This document shows positions 36,942-46,361 of a stretch of DNA of 64,000 bases, piece after piece. The stretch lies in the NCBI RefSeq assembly GCF_022698165.1, contig NZ_JALDAY010000001.1, positions 992,001-1,056,000 on the forward strand, given 5' to 3'. Position numbers and translations under genes: made by a program. Source of the stretch: Streptomyces cylindrosporus. Its GTDB lineage: Bacteria; Actinomycetota; Actinomycetes; Streptomycetales; Streptomycetaceae. How positions within the stretch are numbered: the first letter of the stretch is position 1; each line of letters starts with the position of its first letter. The notes beneath the pieces are model-generated. The model had not been told where the DNA came from. It saw nothing but the letters and a program-made list of their open reading frames with translations, and made no database searches.

Positions 36942-37961
36942 GTGAGTACGCGCGTGGCACAGGCACTTCGGCAGGGCGGGGACGTCGTGTGCGCCGTGCG
37001 CGGGCTGACCAAGACCTATCCCGCCGTGCGCGGGCGGCGCGGTGCGCCGGGGACACCCGCGGTGCGGGCCACGGACGACGTACGGCTGGACATCCGGCGG
37101 GGTGAGATCTTCGGGCTGCTCGGGCCGAACGGCGCCGGCAAGTCCACCCTCGTACGGCAGCTGACCGGGCTGATGCGGCCCGACGCGGGGCGCGTCGAGA
37201 TCCTCGGGCACGACATCGTGCGCCACCCCGAGCGGGCCGCGCGGATCCTCGCCTACCTCGGCCAGGAGTCCAGCGCCCTCGACGAGCTGACCGTGTCGCT
37301 GGCCGCCGAGACCACCGGGCGGCTGCGCGGTCTGGAGGCGCGGCAGGCGCGGGCCGAGCGGGACGCCGTACTCGAGGAGCTGGGGCTCACGGCGATCGCC
37401 GGGCGGCCGCTGAAGAAGCTGTCCGGCGGGCAGCGGCGGCTGGCGTGTCTCGCCGCCGCGCTGGTCGGTGAGCGGCCGCTGCTGGTGCTGGACGAGCCGA
37501 CCACCGGAATGGACCCCGTGGCGCGGCGGGCCGTGTGGGCGGCCGTGGACCGGCGGCGGGCCGAGCGCGGCACGACCGTGCTGCTCGTCACCCACAACGT
37601 CATCGAGGCCGAGACCGTCCTGGACCGGGTCGCCGTGCTCGACCAGGGGCGGGTGATCGCCTGCGACACCCCCGCCGGGCTCAAGGAACAGGTCGCCGGG
37701 GAGGTCCGGGTCGAGCTGGTGTGGCGCGAGGCCGCGCCGCTGCACGTCCCGGAGGTCGCCGTGCTGCGGGAGCGGGCCGTCGAGTCCGGGCGCCGCTGGA
37801 CGCTGCGGCTCGCGCCCGAGGAGGCCCGTACCGTCGTCGCCACCGTCACCGGCGGCAGCGCCTTCGCCGCACTGGACGACTTCACGCTGGCCACGCCCAG
37901 CCTGGAGGACGTGTACCTGGCGCTGGGCGGGGCCGCGCGGCAGGGGTTGGTGAAGGCGTGA
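36942..37961 (+). CDS. ABC transporter ATP-binding protein
   Basis: The nucleotide-binding subunit of an ABC-2-type exporter, 339 aa. Walker A GPNGAGKST, signature LSGGQRR and Walker B LLVLDEPT are intact, followed by THNVIEAE. A C-terminal extension (about 255-339) resembles the DrrA-type regulatory tail of drug and lipid exporters. The start GTG 36942 has a poor ribosome-binding site. A GGGAGCG/CGCTCCC hairpin (36901-36920) lies just upstream. The stop is 64 nt before the permease gene, with which it forms the transporter. Confidence 0.9.
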   Translation: MSTRVAQALRQGGDVVCAVRGLTKTYPAVRGRRGAPGTPAVRATDDVRLDIRRGEIFGLLGPNGAGKSTLVRQLTGLMRPDAGRVEILGHDIVRHPERAARILAYLGQESSALDELTVSLAAETTGRLRGLEARQARAERDAVLEELGLTAIAGRPLKKLSGGQRRLACLAAALVGERPLLVLDEPTTGMDPVARRAVWAAVDRRRAERGTTVLLVTHNVIEAETVLDRVAVLDQGRVIACDTPAGLKEQVAGEVRVELVWREAAPLHVPEVAVLRERAVESGRRWTLRLAPEEARTVVATVTGGSAFAALDDFTLATPSLEDVYLALGGAARQGLVKA

Positions 37962-38025
37962 GCGGGTCGGCGGTCGGATGCGTATGGGACAGGACGACTG
38001 TCGGAGCGAGAAGGAGCAACCCGAC

Positions 38026-38847
38026 GTGAGTGTCGTAAGCGCCGATGTCCTGCCGGGAAGCGCGCTGCCCGCCGGTGAGGAGGCCGCGGGCGCGGCCGAG
38101 CTCGGGCCGCGGGCGCGGATGTGGCCGTCGCTCGTGGCCGTGTACCGCGCGCAGCTGTCGCGGGCCCGGTTCGCGCGGATCCCGCTGCTGTTCGTGGCGA
38201 CCTTCCAGTCGATCGGGATCATGATCCTGATGCGCGGGGTCGTGGACGGCGGGGGCGAGGCCGAGTCGGTGGTGGCCGGGGCCTCGGTGCTGGTGGTCGC
38301 CTTCGTCGCGCTGAACCTGCTCGCCCAGTACTTCGGGCAGCTGCGGGCCAGCGGCGGGCTCGACCACTACGCGACCCTGCCGGTGCCGCCGGCCGCCGTG
38401 GTGCTGGGCGCGGCGGGCGCGTACGCCTCCTTCACCGTGCCCGGGACCGTGGTGACCGCCGTCTTCGGGTGCGTGCTGTTCGGGCTGCCGCTCGCGCACC
38501 TGTGGATCCTCGCGGCCGTCATCCCGCTCGCCGGGGCCGCTCTGTCCGGGCTCGGCGCGGCGCTCGGGCTGCTCGCCCCGCGGCCCGAACTGGCCACGCT
38601 GCTCGGCCAGTTGGGCATGTCCGCGGCGCTGCTGCTCGGGGTGCTGCCGGCCGACCGGATGCCGGAGGCCGTGCGGTTCGCGCGGGACCTGCTGCCCTCG
38701 ACGTACGGCGTGGAGGCCCTCGCGCGGACCTTCGGGGACCACCCCGACTGGGCGATCGTGCTCGGTGACCTCGCCGTCTGCGGCGCGGTCGGGGTCGTCT
38801 CGCTGGCCGTGGCCACCTGGGCGTACCGTCGGGCGGCCGTCCGGTGA
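38026..38847 (+). CDS. ABC-2-type transporter permease
   Basis: The membrane subunit for the preceding ATPase. The 273-aa protein has a ~35-residue cytoplasmic N-terminus and six hydrophobic segments in the ABC-2 arrangement (LLFVATFQSIGIMILM, VLVVAFVALNLLAQYF, and others to the C-terminus). GTG 38026 is chosen because AAGGAG lies 9 nt upstream. A single permease gene suggests a homodimer. The exported compound is unknown; drug or lipid export is the usual guess for DrrAB-like pairs. Confidence 0.87.
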   Translation: MSVVSADVLPGSALPAGEEAAGAAELGPRARMWPSLVAVYRAQLSRARFARIPLLFVATFQSIGIMILMRGVVDGGGEAESVVAGASVLVVAFVALNLLAQYFGQLRASGGLDHYATLPVPPAAVVLGAAGAYASFTVPGTVVTAVFGCVLFGLPLAHLWILAAVIPLAGAALSGLGAALGLLAPRPELATLLGQLGMSAALLLGVLPADRMPEAVRFARDLLPSTYGVEALARTFGDHPDWAIVLGDLAVCGAVGVVSLAVATWAYRRAAVR

Positions 38848-38881
38848 CGCGCCGCACAGGCGGGCCTGGCACGATGTCAGG

Positions 38882-39577
38882 GTGACCGCACCGTTGACTC
38901 CGCCTCCGCCGCCGCACGAACAGTCCCCGCACAACGCGTGGCAGCCACCGGCCGCCGGGTACGTGGCCCCCGCGCCCCACGACTCCGTGTGGGACGGCAG
39001 CTACGGCCAGGACGGACCGGGAATGAAGAGGGAAGCGCTGGAGGCCGCCGTGGTCACGGTGGCGGTGGCGGTCGGCGGAGTGCTGCTCGGGCTGCTGTGG
39101 TGGTGGCTGGCGCCGCACGTACCGCTGGTCGGCGACGTGGTCGACAAGAGCTGGGTCGTCTACCTCTCGGACAGCGAGGGCGAGCAGGCGGTCGGCGTGG
39201 ACGGAACGTTCACGCTGCTGGCGCTGGCCTTCGGGCTGGTGAGCGCGCTGGTGGTGTTCCTCGTGCGCCGGCGCGGGGGAGTGCCGCTGGTGGTGGCGCT
39301 GGGGGTCGGCGGCCTGCTCGGGTCGCTGCTCGCCTGGCGGCTGGGCGTCTGGCTCGGGCCCACGCAGGACGTGATCGCGCACGCCAAGCAGGTGGGCAAG
39401 GGCGTCACCTTCTCGGCGCCGCTGAAGCTGGGCGCGAAGGCCGCGCTGCTGGCGTGGCCGCTGGCCGCGCTGCTGGTGCACCTCGGCCTGATGGCGCTGT
39501 TCGGCCCTCGTGATCCGGAGCCGTATCAGCAGCAGGGGCCCGCGCCGAAGGACCCGTACGGGGCCCCGCTGCAGTAG
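38882..39577 (+). CDS. DUF2567-type membrane protein
   Basis: A 231-aa actinobacterial membrane protein. A Pro-rich N-terminus ([16 protein letters not shown]) precedes four hydrophobic segments at about 55-78, 112-128, 136-160 and 185-205; the loop after the first (DVVDKSWVVYLSDSEGEQAVGVDGT) probably faces outside. It resembles DUF2567, which has no known role. GTG 38882 begins 34 nt after the permease, so it may be transcribed with the ABC genes. Confidence 0.7.
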   Translation: MTAPLTPPPPPHEQSPHNAWQPPAAGYVAPAPHDSVWDGSYGQDGPGMKREALEAAVVTVAVAVGGVLLGLLWWWLAPHVPLVGDVVDKSWVVYLSDSEGEQAVGVDGTFTLLALAFGLVSALVVFLVRRRGGVPLVVALGVGGLLGSLLAWRLGVWLGPTQDVIAHAKQVGKGVTFSAPLKLGAKAALLAWPLAALLVHLGLMALFGPRDPEPYQQQGPAPKDPYGAPLQ

Positions 39578-39652
39578 TCACGCCGGACGGTGGCCGTGGT
39601 TGGAGCGGCCCTTCTTGATACGCCACTTGCGTTTCCGCGTTTTCTTCGACAT
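39578..39652 (-). CDS. 24-aa basic mini-protein, candidate ribosomal protein bL37-like
   Basis: A 24-codon frame encodes MSKKTRKRKWRIKKGRSNHG followed by HRPA. Half of the residues are Lys/Arg. The C-terminal SNHGHRP resembles the NHGKRP end of the 24-aa actinobacterial ribosomal protein bL37 known from mycobacterial ribosome structures, and the length is identical. The stop abuts that of the convergent DUF2567-type gene. The ribosome-binding site (GAGGGA) lies unusually close to the ATG and inside a hairpin. Identification rests on size, charge and the terminal motif only. Confidence 0.55.
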   Translation of the reverse strand: MSKKTRKRKWRIKKGRSNHGHRPA

Positions 39653-39653
39653 G

Positions 39654-39675
39654 TCCCTCGTACTTAACCGAGGGA
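39654..39675 (-). promoter_or_regulatory. Hairpin covering the ribosome-binding site of the 24-aa gene
   Basis: TCCCTCG (39654-39660) and CGAGGGA (39669-39675) form a perfect 7-bp stem with an 8-nt A+T-rich loop. On the - strand the 3' arm is CGAGGGA, ending 1 nt before the ATG, so the only Shine-Dalgarno sequence would be sequestered. This fits feedback or conditional translation. Confidence 0.5.
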
Positions 39676-39693
39676 TCATCCGGCGTCGAGGGG

Positions 39694-40197
39694 TCACGCA
39701 CGCCCGATGGGCGCCAGCACGGCCTCCGTGAGCTTCGCCAGGTCCTCGGGGGCGAGTTCGACCTCCAGGCCCCGGCGGCCCGCCGAGACGCAGATCGTGG
39801 CGTGGGCGGACGCGGAGGCGTCCAGGACCGTCGGGAGCCTCTTGCGCTGGCCCAGCGGCGAGATGCCGCCCCGGACATAGCCCGTGGTGCGCTCGGCCAG
39901 CGCCGGGTCCGCCATCGCGGCACGCTTGCCGCCGACGGCGGTCGCCAGGGCCTTGAGGTCCAGGGAGCCGGCCACCGGGACGACGGCCACGGTCAGGCCG
40001 CCGTCGACGTCGGCCACCAGCGTCTTGAACACCCGCTCCGGCGACACCCCCATCGCCTCGGCCGCCTCCTCGCCGTAGGACGGGTGGGCGGGGTCGTGGT
40101 CGTAGGAGTGGACGGTGAACGCCACTCCCGCGGAGGTCAGCGCCACCGTCGCCGGCGTGCCGCCCTGCTGCCGGCTCTTCTTCGGGTTCTTCGCCAT
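39694..40197 (-). CDS. ybaK: YbaK-type Cys-tRNA(Pro)/Cys-tRNA(Cys) deacylase
   Basis: YbaK trims cysteine mischarged on tRNA-Pro. The 167-aa single-domain protein carries the YbaK/ProX fold: a basic start (MAKNPKKSRQQGGTPATVAL), VFKTLVADVDGG with the conserved Lys, VPVAGSLDLKALA and GYVRGGISPLGQRKRLPT, the strongest YbaK signature. It acts in trans with prolyl-tRNA synthetase. It lies 19 nt downstream of the Lon-N-domain gene, on the same strand. Confidence 0.92.
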   Translation of the reverse strand: MAKNPKKSRQQGGTPATVALTSAGVAFTVHSYDHDPAHPSYGEEAAEAMGVSPERVFKTLVADVDGGLTVAVVPVAGSLDLKALATAVGGKRAAMADPALAERTTGYVRGGISPLGQRKRLPTVLDASASAHATICVSAGRRGLEVELAPEDLAKLTEAVLAPIGRA

Positions 40198-40216
40198 GAC
40201 GCCCTTCGCGGTCCCG

Positions 40217-40957
40217 TCAGTTGAGGCTGGTGCGGCCGCGCGTCAGGTCCGACGCGGGCAGTGACGGCAGATTACGGATGATGGCCGTCTCCGAGCGAAG
40301 GAGTTTCAGTTCGTCGCGCAGCCGGGACGCGGTGTCCGGGGCCTGGAGCAGGCGCTGCTTGGTGGGCGTGTCGAGCATCATCGCCGCGGCCACCAGGTAG
40401 GAGACGACGGAGGGCTCGTCGGGGAGGTCGGCGCCGCTCGACAGGGACCGTTCCCGCGCGCCCGCCAGCCGCTTCTGGTACTGCCGGAAGGCCCGCAGCA
40501 CGCCCTCGGCCAGGGCGCCGGCCTCGTCGCCCGGGTCCTCCGGGAGCTCCTCCAGCTCGGCCGTGAGGAACGCGCCCGAGGCGTCGACCGAGCGCACGCG
40601 CACGCGTGTCGTGCCCGTCGCCAGCACCTCGAAGGTGCCGTCCGGCCGTTCGCGGATCGTCGCCGCGTCCGCCACGCAGCCCACGCCGTGGAAGGACTTC
40701 GCGGGGTCGGTGCCGAAGCCCGCGGCGGGGCCCCGGTCGGGCAGGGCCGTCGGATCGGGCATGCCGGGGGCGCTCGGGGCCACCTCGTGGCCGTCGCGGA
40801 TCGCCACGACGGCGAATCGGCGGGGTTCCTCCTCCGGGGTCTTGAGCAACTCGCGCATCATGGCGCGATAGCGCTCCTCGAAGACGTTCAGCGGAAGCAC
40901 CAGCCCCGGGAACAGCACCGAGTTCAGGGGGAAGAGCGGTAGACGGACGGTGGTCAC
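40217..40957 (-). CDS. Lon N-terminal substrate-binding domain protein
   Basis: A 246-aa stand-alone version of the Lon protease N-terminal (PUA-like) domain, with no ATPase or protease domain. The signature is LPLFPLNSVLFPGLVLPLNVFEERYRAMM at the N-terminus, followed by GTTRVRV and a helical C-terminal bundle. Start GTG 40957. Such proteins are widespread in actinobacteria; some relatives act as substrate adaptors, but the role here is unknown. It precedes ybaK in a likely two-gene unit. Confidence 0.85.
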   Translation of the reverse strand: MTTVRLPLFPLNSVLFPGLVLPLNVFEERYRAMMRELLKTPEEEPRRFAVVAIRDGHEVAPSAPGMPDPTALPDRGPAAGFGTDPAKSFHGVGCVADAATIRERPDGTFEVLATGTTRVRVRSVDASGAFLTAELEELPEDPGDEAGALAEGVLRAFRQYQKRLAGARERSLSSGADLPDEPSVVSYLVAAAMMLDTPTKQRLLQAPDTASRLRDELKLLRSETAIIRNLPSLPASDLTRGRTSLN

Positions 40958-40968
40958 GGCGCAAGAGC

Positions 40969-42027
40969 CTAATGGTCGCCGGAGCGGACGCGTCCGCCGC
41001 GCTCACTCCGTGGATGCCCGGCCGCGTACGCGGGGTCCGCCGCACGGGCACGGACCTCGGCCCGCGTGCGCAGGAAAAGGGCCAGCGGATCGTCCGAGAG
41101 ATGGTCCCAGGGGAAGGACGTGGCGTACGGGCCGATCAGGTGCAGCTGGGCGAGCGCCTCCGGGTAACGCTCCAGGCGTACGAGGACGTACAACAGTTTG
41201 TTGCGCAGCTCCGCCGGCCATGGGTCCGCCGCCGGGAAGCGCGCCGACAGCGCGATCGCCCGGTCGGCCGCCGCGTCCAGCCGTTCCAGGGGTACGTCCG
41301 CCCCGCAGCCGTCGGTCAGGTACGACAGTGCCGCCCGCGCCGGGAGCGCCTGGATCAGGGAGTCGGGTGGGGCGTCCTGGGCGGCCCGGTCGGCGAAGTC
41401 GAAGCACTCCCGGTGCGAGCCGTGCCAGGACGCGGCGAGGTAGCGCAGGGCGGCGACATGGCAGCCGTAGTGGTGCGGGGCGCGGCGCAGGGCCGCCTCC
41501 CACAGCTCGCCGAAGTACTTGTGGCCGGCGCGGGCCCCGCGCGCGTGGTCAAGGGCGATCCGCCACGGCACCGGGTCACGGTCGTCGGTGCGGGCCGCGG
41601 CCGTGATGAGCGGGCTCACCTCGCGCAGCAGCTCGGTGCGGGCCGGGGAGCTCCAGGCCCGGTCCACGGCGAGCTGGGCGCCGAGCAGCAGCACGTCGGG
41701 GTCGCGGGGCGCCGCGGCCGTCCACAGCTCCAGCCACTCGGCGCGCGAGCGGGCGAAGGCCGCGAGCCGTCTCGTGTACCGGTCCCGCAGCTCCCAGGCG
41801 GCACGCGCGCGCGTACCGGCGAGGAGTTCCGCGACGGGCCGGTGGTCGCCGCGTGCGGCCGCGACCAGGGCCGGGGCGAGCCACTCGTCGGGTACGTCGA
41901 GCAGCACCTCGTCGTCGGCGGGCAGCTCGGAGGGGCCGACGGCGGGGACGCCGGCCTGGCGCGGCGCGGTCCGAGGGGTCCGGGCGGCGCGGCTGAAGGG
42001 GGGCAGCAGAGCCATGGTGTCGACCAT
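40969..42027 (-). CDS. Conserved helical-repeat (TPR-like) hypothetical protein
   Basis: A 352-aa cytoplasmic protein built of Ala/Leu/Arg-rich helices (for example DEWLAPALVAAARGDHRPVAELL, FGELWEAALRRAPHHYGCHVAAL, RNKLLYVLVRLERYPEALAQLHLIG) that look like TPR or SEL1-like repeats. No catalytic motif is visible. ATG 42027 gives MVDTMALLPPF; a second ATG at 42015 is possible, and neither has a clear ribosome-binding site. Function unknown. A scaffold role is only a guess from the repeat character. Confidence 0.6.
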   Translation of the reverse strand: MVDTMALLPPFSRAARTPRTAPRQAGVPAVGPSELPADDEVLLDVPDEWLAPALVAAARGDHRPVAELLAGTRARAAWELRDRYTRRLAAFARSRAEWLELWTAAAPRDPDVLLLGAQLAVDRAWSSPARTELLREVSPLITAAARTDDRDPVPWRIALDHARGARAGHKYFGELWEAALRRAPHHYGCHVAALRYLAASWHGSHRECFDFADRAAQDAPPDSLIQALPARAALSYLTDGCGADVPLERLDAAADRAIALSARFPAADPWPAELRNKLLYVLVRLERYPEALAQLHLIGPYATSFPWDHLSDDPLALFLRTRAEVRARAADPAYAAGHPRSERGGRVRSGDH

Positions 42028-42156
42028 TGAAAGACCGCAGGTCAGCCGAGCGCCAGTCCGAAGGGGCAACTCATGGAAAGTTGTATGGTGGCCGGTCAAG
42101 GGCGGGCAAAGGTCACATGTTGAACGACTGGACGAGGTGTGTGCGTTCGGTGATGA

Positions 42157-43743
42157 TCAGTTGCGCCGCAGCAGCCGGGTGGCCCCCGCGGCCACCGTCG
42201 TCGCCAGGATCCAGCCCAGCAGGATCAGCGCCGCGGCCAGCCACTGCCAGCCGCCGCTCAGCCGCCAGACCCCGACCTGGCCCAGGTCGATGACCGGCAG
42301 CAGCAGGTCCAGGGCGAACAGCGCCGGGTTCCACGGCGGGTGCCCGCCGGGCTGCACCGGCGGATGGCTCGCGTGCGCGAAAGCCAGCGAGCCCGCCGCC
42401 CACAGCACCGCCATCCACACCGCGGCCCGCCCCGGCCGGTAGCCGTAGGCCACCGTCCAGTCCTGCACGTACCCCCAGAACTTGGCGGCGAGCGGCAGGC
42501 TCTCCCGGCGCCGGCGCTGCTTGGCGAGGAGCACCTCGCGCGCGTCCTCGTCCTCGCCGCCCTCCCGCAGCACGGCCGCCAGCCGCTCGTACGGCTCCGG
42601 GTTGTACTCGGCGGTCGCCGCCGACACCCAGCCCAGCCGCTCCTCCAGCGGGAAGGGCCCCTGCGGTACGAGGTTCTCGTACTGGAATCCGCCCATGTGC
42701 AGGTTGCCCGGTCCGGGCCAGGCGCTCGCCCGGTCGACGAGGTTGACGACGCGGGCGCCGGACAGGACCACCTTGCCGCGCTGCGGACGCTCGCCGAGGA
42801 AGCGCAGCTCGGGGGTCTGGACGCGGCGCAGGGACAGCTCCTGGTCGTCGGTGAAGGCGAACCGGGCCCGCTCCAGGTCGACCGCGTCCTCGAACCGCCC
42901 GTCGTCGAGGCGCACCCCGCCCTGGCACTCGAACCGCTGGATCCGCGTCCCGCGCGCGGGCGTCGCACCGCTCACCATCGAGGCGCCGACGCCCGCCGGG
43001 GTCAGGTACAGGGTGCGTCCGACGGTCAGCTGGGGCGCGTTCAGCGCGAGCCTGCCGTACGGGTTGGCCAGCCGGGCGCCGCGCAGGCTCAGCGACACGC
43101 CGATCTTCGCGCTGCGCAGGCTCAGCTCGCCGTTCGACTCCAGGAGCTCGGCCTGCAGGTCCTGGCCCACGCTCATGCCGTCGGCGGCGATCGAACGGCC
43201 GCTGCGGTCGCGGTGGACGGTGGCCTGGTTGAGCATCAGGTCCGTGCCGATGTGCGCGTCGGTGAGCCGTACGCCGTTGTGGAAGCGGCAGCGGGGCAGG
43301 TGCAGATCGCCCTCGGTGTGCAGCCGGGCCGCCTCCAGGCGGGGCACCGAGCAGTTCACCATGCGCACGGTCGTGAACCGGGCCTCCGGCAGCAGCACCT
43401 CGCGCTCGAAGCGGCAGCCGCGCAGTTCCACGTACGGCACGACCACGCCGCCCGCGAGGTCCATCGTGCCGCTGATCTGCACCCCGCGGAGCTTCAGCGA
43501 CGAGACCCGGCCGGCGAGCGCGGGCGGGCCGTCCAGCAGCAGCCAGCACACGATCCGCGCCCGCACGGTCCGCCCGGGGCCCCAGGGGTGCCCGCCGTGC
43601 GGATCGTCGACGGTGGGGTCGCCGCTGCTCAGGTCGTAGACGCTGCCGTTGCGGAAGGCCTGCCACATGCCGGCCTCGGCGGCGGTCAGATCGTCCGGCA
43701 GGTCCCCGGCGTCTCCGGCACGGAGGCCGGCCCCCTCGGTCAC
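42157..43743 (-). CDS. Pentapeptide/beta-helix membrane protein
   Basis: A 528-aa protein. Residues from about 70 to 350 form a right-handed beta-helix of imperfect pentapeptide-like units ([31 protein letters not shown] and many between). The C-terminus has three hydrophobic segments, with a conserved-looking ...[13 protein letters not shown]... loop between the first and last. Homologues are often labelled 'membrane-associated oxidoreductase', but I see no cofactor motif to support that. GTG 43743 is chosen for the GGAGGAG just upstream; a TTG at 43770 would add nine residues. It is divergent from hisD. Confidence 0.7.
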   Translation of the reverse strand: MTEGAGLRAGDAGDLPDDLTAAEAGMWQAFRNGSVYDLSSGDPTVDDPHGGHPWGPGRTVRARIVCWLLLDGPPALAGRVSSLKLRGVQISGTMDLAGGVVVPYVELRGCRFEREVLLPEARFTTVRMVNCSVPRLEAARLHTEGDLHLPRCRFHNGVRLTDAHIGTDLMLNQATVHRDRSGRSIAADGMSVGQDLQAELLESNGELSLRSAKIGVSLSLRGARLANPYGRLALNAPQLTVGRTLYLTPAGVGASMVSGATPARGTRIQRFECQGGVRLDDGRFEDAVDLERARFAFTDDQELSLRRVQTPELRFLGERPQRGKVVLSGARVVNLVDRASAWPGPGNLHMGGFQYENLVPQGPFPLEERLGWVSAATAEYNPEPYERLAAVLREGGEDEDAREVLLAKQRRRRESLPLAAKFWGYVQDWTVAYGYRPGRAAVWMAVLWAAGSLAFAHASHPPVQPGGHPPWNPALFALDLLLPVIDLGQVGVWRLSGGWQWLAAALILLGWILATTVAAGATRLLRRN

Positions 43744-43856
43744 AGCTCCTCCAGTCCTGTGTTCGCACAACCGTTCATAGCGGCTGTGTCATGCCCGCTG
43801 TGTGACGCCCCGAACGCTAGACGTGAAGGTGATCTTCCGGGTTCCGGCCGAGTTCT

Positions 43857-43873
43857 GTATCAGCCATTGATAC
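43857..43873. promoter_or_regulatory. Dyad in the hisD upstream region
   Basis: GTATCA (43857-43862) and TGATAC (43868-43873) form a 6-bp inverted repeat with a 5-bp spacer, 41 nt before the hisD start in the 171-bp divergent gap. TTGATA within the right arm could double as a -35 element. Possible operator of the his operon. No histidine-rich leader peptide is evident. Confidence 0.4.
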
Positions 43874-43914
43874 GCGCGGACGACGGTCGAACCCGGTCTG
43901 AGAGAATTGACGAC

Positions 43915-45240
43915 GTGATCTCCCGAATCGATCTGCGCGGCGACGCCCTCCCCGAAGGGCCCGCCCTGCGCGACCTGCTGCCCCGAGCCGACTTCGACGT
44001 TCAGGCCGCCCTGGAGAAGGTGCGTCCGATCTGCGAGGCCGTGCATCATCGGGGCGACGCGGCGCTGATCGACTTCGCGGAGAAGTTCGACGGAGTCCGG
44101 CTGGAGCAGGTGCGGGTGCCCGCCGAGGCCCTCGCGAAGGCCCTCGAAGAGCTCGACCCGGCCGTGCGCGCGGCCCTGGAGGAGTCCATCCGGCGCGCCC
44201 GTCTCGTCCACCGCGAGCAGCGCCGTACGACCCACACCACACAGGTCGTGCCCGGCGGTTCCGTCACCGAGAAGTGGGTGCCGGTCGAGCGGGTGGGGCT
44301 GTACGCGCCCGGCGGGCGGTCGGTGTACCCGTCGTCCGTGGTCATGAACGTCGTGCCCGCGCAGGAAGCCGGGGTCGAGTCCATCGCGCTCGCCTCCCCG
44401 GCGCAGGCCGAGTTCGACGGACTCCCGCACCCGACGATCCTCGCCGCGTGCGCGCTGCTCGGCGTCGACGAGGTGTACGCGGCCGGCGGCGCGACCGCCG
44501 TCGCGATGTTCGCGTACGGCACCGAGTCCTGCCCGCCCGCCAACATGGTCACCGGCCCCGGCAACATCTGGGTCGCCGCCGCCAAGCGCTACTTCACCGG
44601 CAAGATCGGCATCGACGCCGAGGCCGGCCCGACCGAGATCGCGATCCTCGCGGACGACACGGCCGACCCGGTGCACGTCGCCTCCGACCTGATCAGCCAG
44701 GCCGAGCACGACCCGCTGGCCGCCGCCGTCCTGGTCACCGACTCCGTCGCGCTCGCGGACGCGGTCGAGAAGGAGCTGGAGCCGCAGGTCGCGGCCACCA
44801 AGCACATCGAGGACCGGATCCGCCCGGCGCTCGCGGGCCGCCAGTCCGCGATCGTCCTCGTCGACGGCGTCGACGAGGGCCTCAGGGTCGTCGACGCATA
44901 CGGCGCCGAGCACCTGGAGATCCAGACGGCGGACGCCGCCGGCGTGGCCGACCGGGTCCGCAACGCCGGCGCGATCTTCATCGGCCCCTGGGCGCCCGTG
45001 TCCCTGGGCGACTACGCCGCCGGGTCCAACCACGTCCTGCCCACCGGCGGTTGCGCCTGCCACTCGTCCGGCCTGTCCGTCCAGTCCTTCCTGCGCGGCA
45101 TCCACATCGTCGACTACACGAAGGACGCGCTGGCCGAGGTCGCGCACCACGTGGTGACGCTGGCGGAGGCGGAGGACCTGCCCGCGCACGGCGCGGCGGT
45201 CAAGGCGAGGTTCGGATGGAAGGTTCCCGAGAGCAAGTGA
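43915..45240 (+). CDS. hisD: Histidinol dehydrogenase
   Basis: HisD catalyses the last two oxidations, from histidinol to histidine, using NAD and zinc. The 441-aa sequence shows the family signature around [33 protein letters not shown], with QAEHD providing zinc and catalytic residues, and [16 protein letters not shown] near the end. GTG 43915 starts the protein at VISRIDLRG. It is the first gene of the his operon here; the stop overlaps hisC (GTGA). Confidence 0.96.
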   Translation: MISRIDLRGDALPEGPALRDLLPRADFDVQAALEKVRPICEAVHHRGDAALIDFAEKFDGVRLEQVRVPAEALAKALEELDPAVRAALEESIRRARLVHREQRRTTHTTQVVPGGSVTEKWVPVERVGLYAPGGRSVYPSSVVMNVVPAQEAGVESIALASPAQAEFDGLPHPTILAACALLGVDEVYAAGGATAVAMFAYGTESCPPANMVTGPGNIWVAAAKRYFTGKIGIDAEAGPTEIAILADDTADPVHVASDLISQAEHDPLAAAVLVTDSVALADAVEKELEPQVAATKHIEDRIRPALAGRQSAIVLVDGVDEGLRVVDAYGAEHLEIQTADAAGVADRVRNAGAIFIGPWAPVSLGDYAAGSNHVLPTGGCACHSSGLSVQSFLRGIHIVDYTKDALAEVAHHVVTLAEAEDLPAHGAAVKARFGWKVPESK

Positions 45241-46361
45241 CCGGCAACACGTCTATGTCCCCTTGGGACGAGCTCCCCGTCCGTGACGAGCTGCGCGGCA
45301 AGTCCCCCTACGGCGCGCCCCAGTTGGACGTCCCCGTACGGCTGAACACCAACGAGAACCCCTACCCGCTGCCCGAGCCGCTGGTCGAGCGCATCGCCGA
45401 GCGGGTCCGCGAGGCCGCCCGCGACCTCAACCGCTACCCGGACCGGGACGTGGTCGAACTGCGTACCCAGCTCGCGAAGTACCTGACGGACACCTCCGGA
45501 CACCAGGTCGGCCTCGCCAACGTCTGGGCCGCCAACGGCTCCAACGAGGTCATCCAGCAACTGCTGCAGACCTTCGGCGGACCCGGCCGTACCGCCATCG
45601 GCTTCGAGCCGTCGTACTCGATGCACGCTCTCATCTCGCGCGGGACGGGTACGGGCTGGATCTCGGGTCCCCGCAACGAGGACTTCACCATCGACGTCGA
45701 GGCGGCCGTACAGGCCATCGCCTCGCGGAAGCCGGACGTCGTGTTCATCACGACCCCCAACAACCCCACCGGCAACGCCGTCCCGCGCGAGACGGTCCTC
45801 GCGCTGTACGAGGCCGCGCAGGCGGCGAAGCCGTCGATGGTCGTGGTCGACGAGGCCTACATCGAGTTCAGCCACGGCGACTCGCTGCTGCCGCTGATCG
45901 AAGGCCGGCCGAATCTCGTCGTCTCCCGGACCATGTCCAAGGCGTTCGGGGCCGCCGGCCTCCGCCTCGGCTATCTCGCCGCGCACCCGGCCGTGGTCGA
46001 CGCCGTCCAGCTCGTACGGCTGCCGTACCACCTGTCGGCCGTCACCCAGGCGACCGCGCTGGCCGCGCTGGAGCACACCGACACGCTGCTGAAGTACGTC
46101 GAGCAGCTGAAGTCGGAGCGTGACCGGCTGGTGGACGAGTTGCGCGCGGCCGGCTACGAGGTGGTCGAGTCCGACGCGAACTTCGTGCAGTTCGGGCGGT
46201 TCGAGGACTCGCACATTGCCTGGCAGAAGATCCTCGACCAGGGTGTTCTCGTCCGCGACAACGGCATCCCCGGGTGGCTGCGGGTGTCCGCCGGAACCCC
46301 TGACGAGAACGACGCGTTCCTCGACGCGGTACGTGAACTGAAGAAGGAGCAGAGCGCATGA
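45237..46361 (+). CDS. hisC: Histidinol-phosphate aminotransferase
   Basis: This PLP aminotransferase converts imidazole-acetol phosphate to histidinol phosphate with glutamate. The fold type I motifs are clear: [32 protein letters not shown], and the PLP-lysine segment SRTMSKAFG. Length 374 aa. GTG 45237 overlaps the hisD stop; an ATG at 45255 (MSPWDELP) is a possible alternative. The stop overlaps hisB (ATGA). Confidence 0.95.
   Translation: MTGNTSMSPWDELPVRDELRGKSPYGAPQLDVPVRLNTNENPYPLPEPLVERIAERVREAARDLNRYPDRDVVELRTQLAKYLTDTSGHQVGLANVWAANGSNEVIQQLLQTFGGPGRTAIGFEPSYSMHALISRGTGTGWISGPRNEDFTIDVEAAVQAIASRKPDVVFITTPNNPTGNAVPRETVLALYEAAQAAKPSMVVVDEAYIEFSHGDSLLPLIEGRPNLVVSRTMSKAFGAAGLRLGYLAAHPAVVDAVQLVRLPYHLSAVTQATALAALEHTDTLLKYVEQLKSERDRLVDELRAAGYEVVESDANFVQFGRFEDSHIAWQKILDQGVLVRDNGIPGWLRVSAGTPDENDAFLDAVRELKKEQSA

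Noticed and set aside
42157..43743. Assignment as a membrane-associated oxidoreductase
   Set aside because: No nucleotide- or metal-cofactor motif is visible. The protein is a pentapeptide-like beta-helix with a membrane domain.
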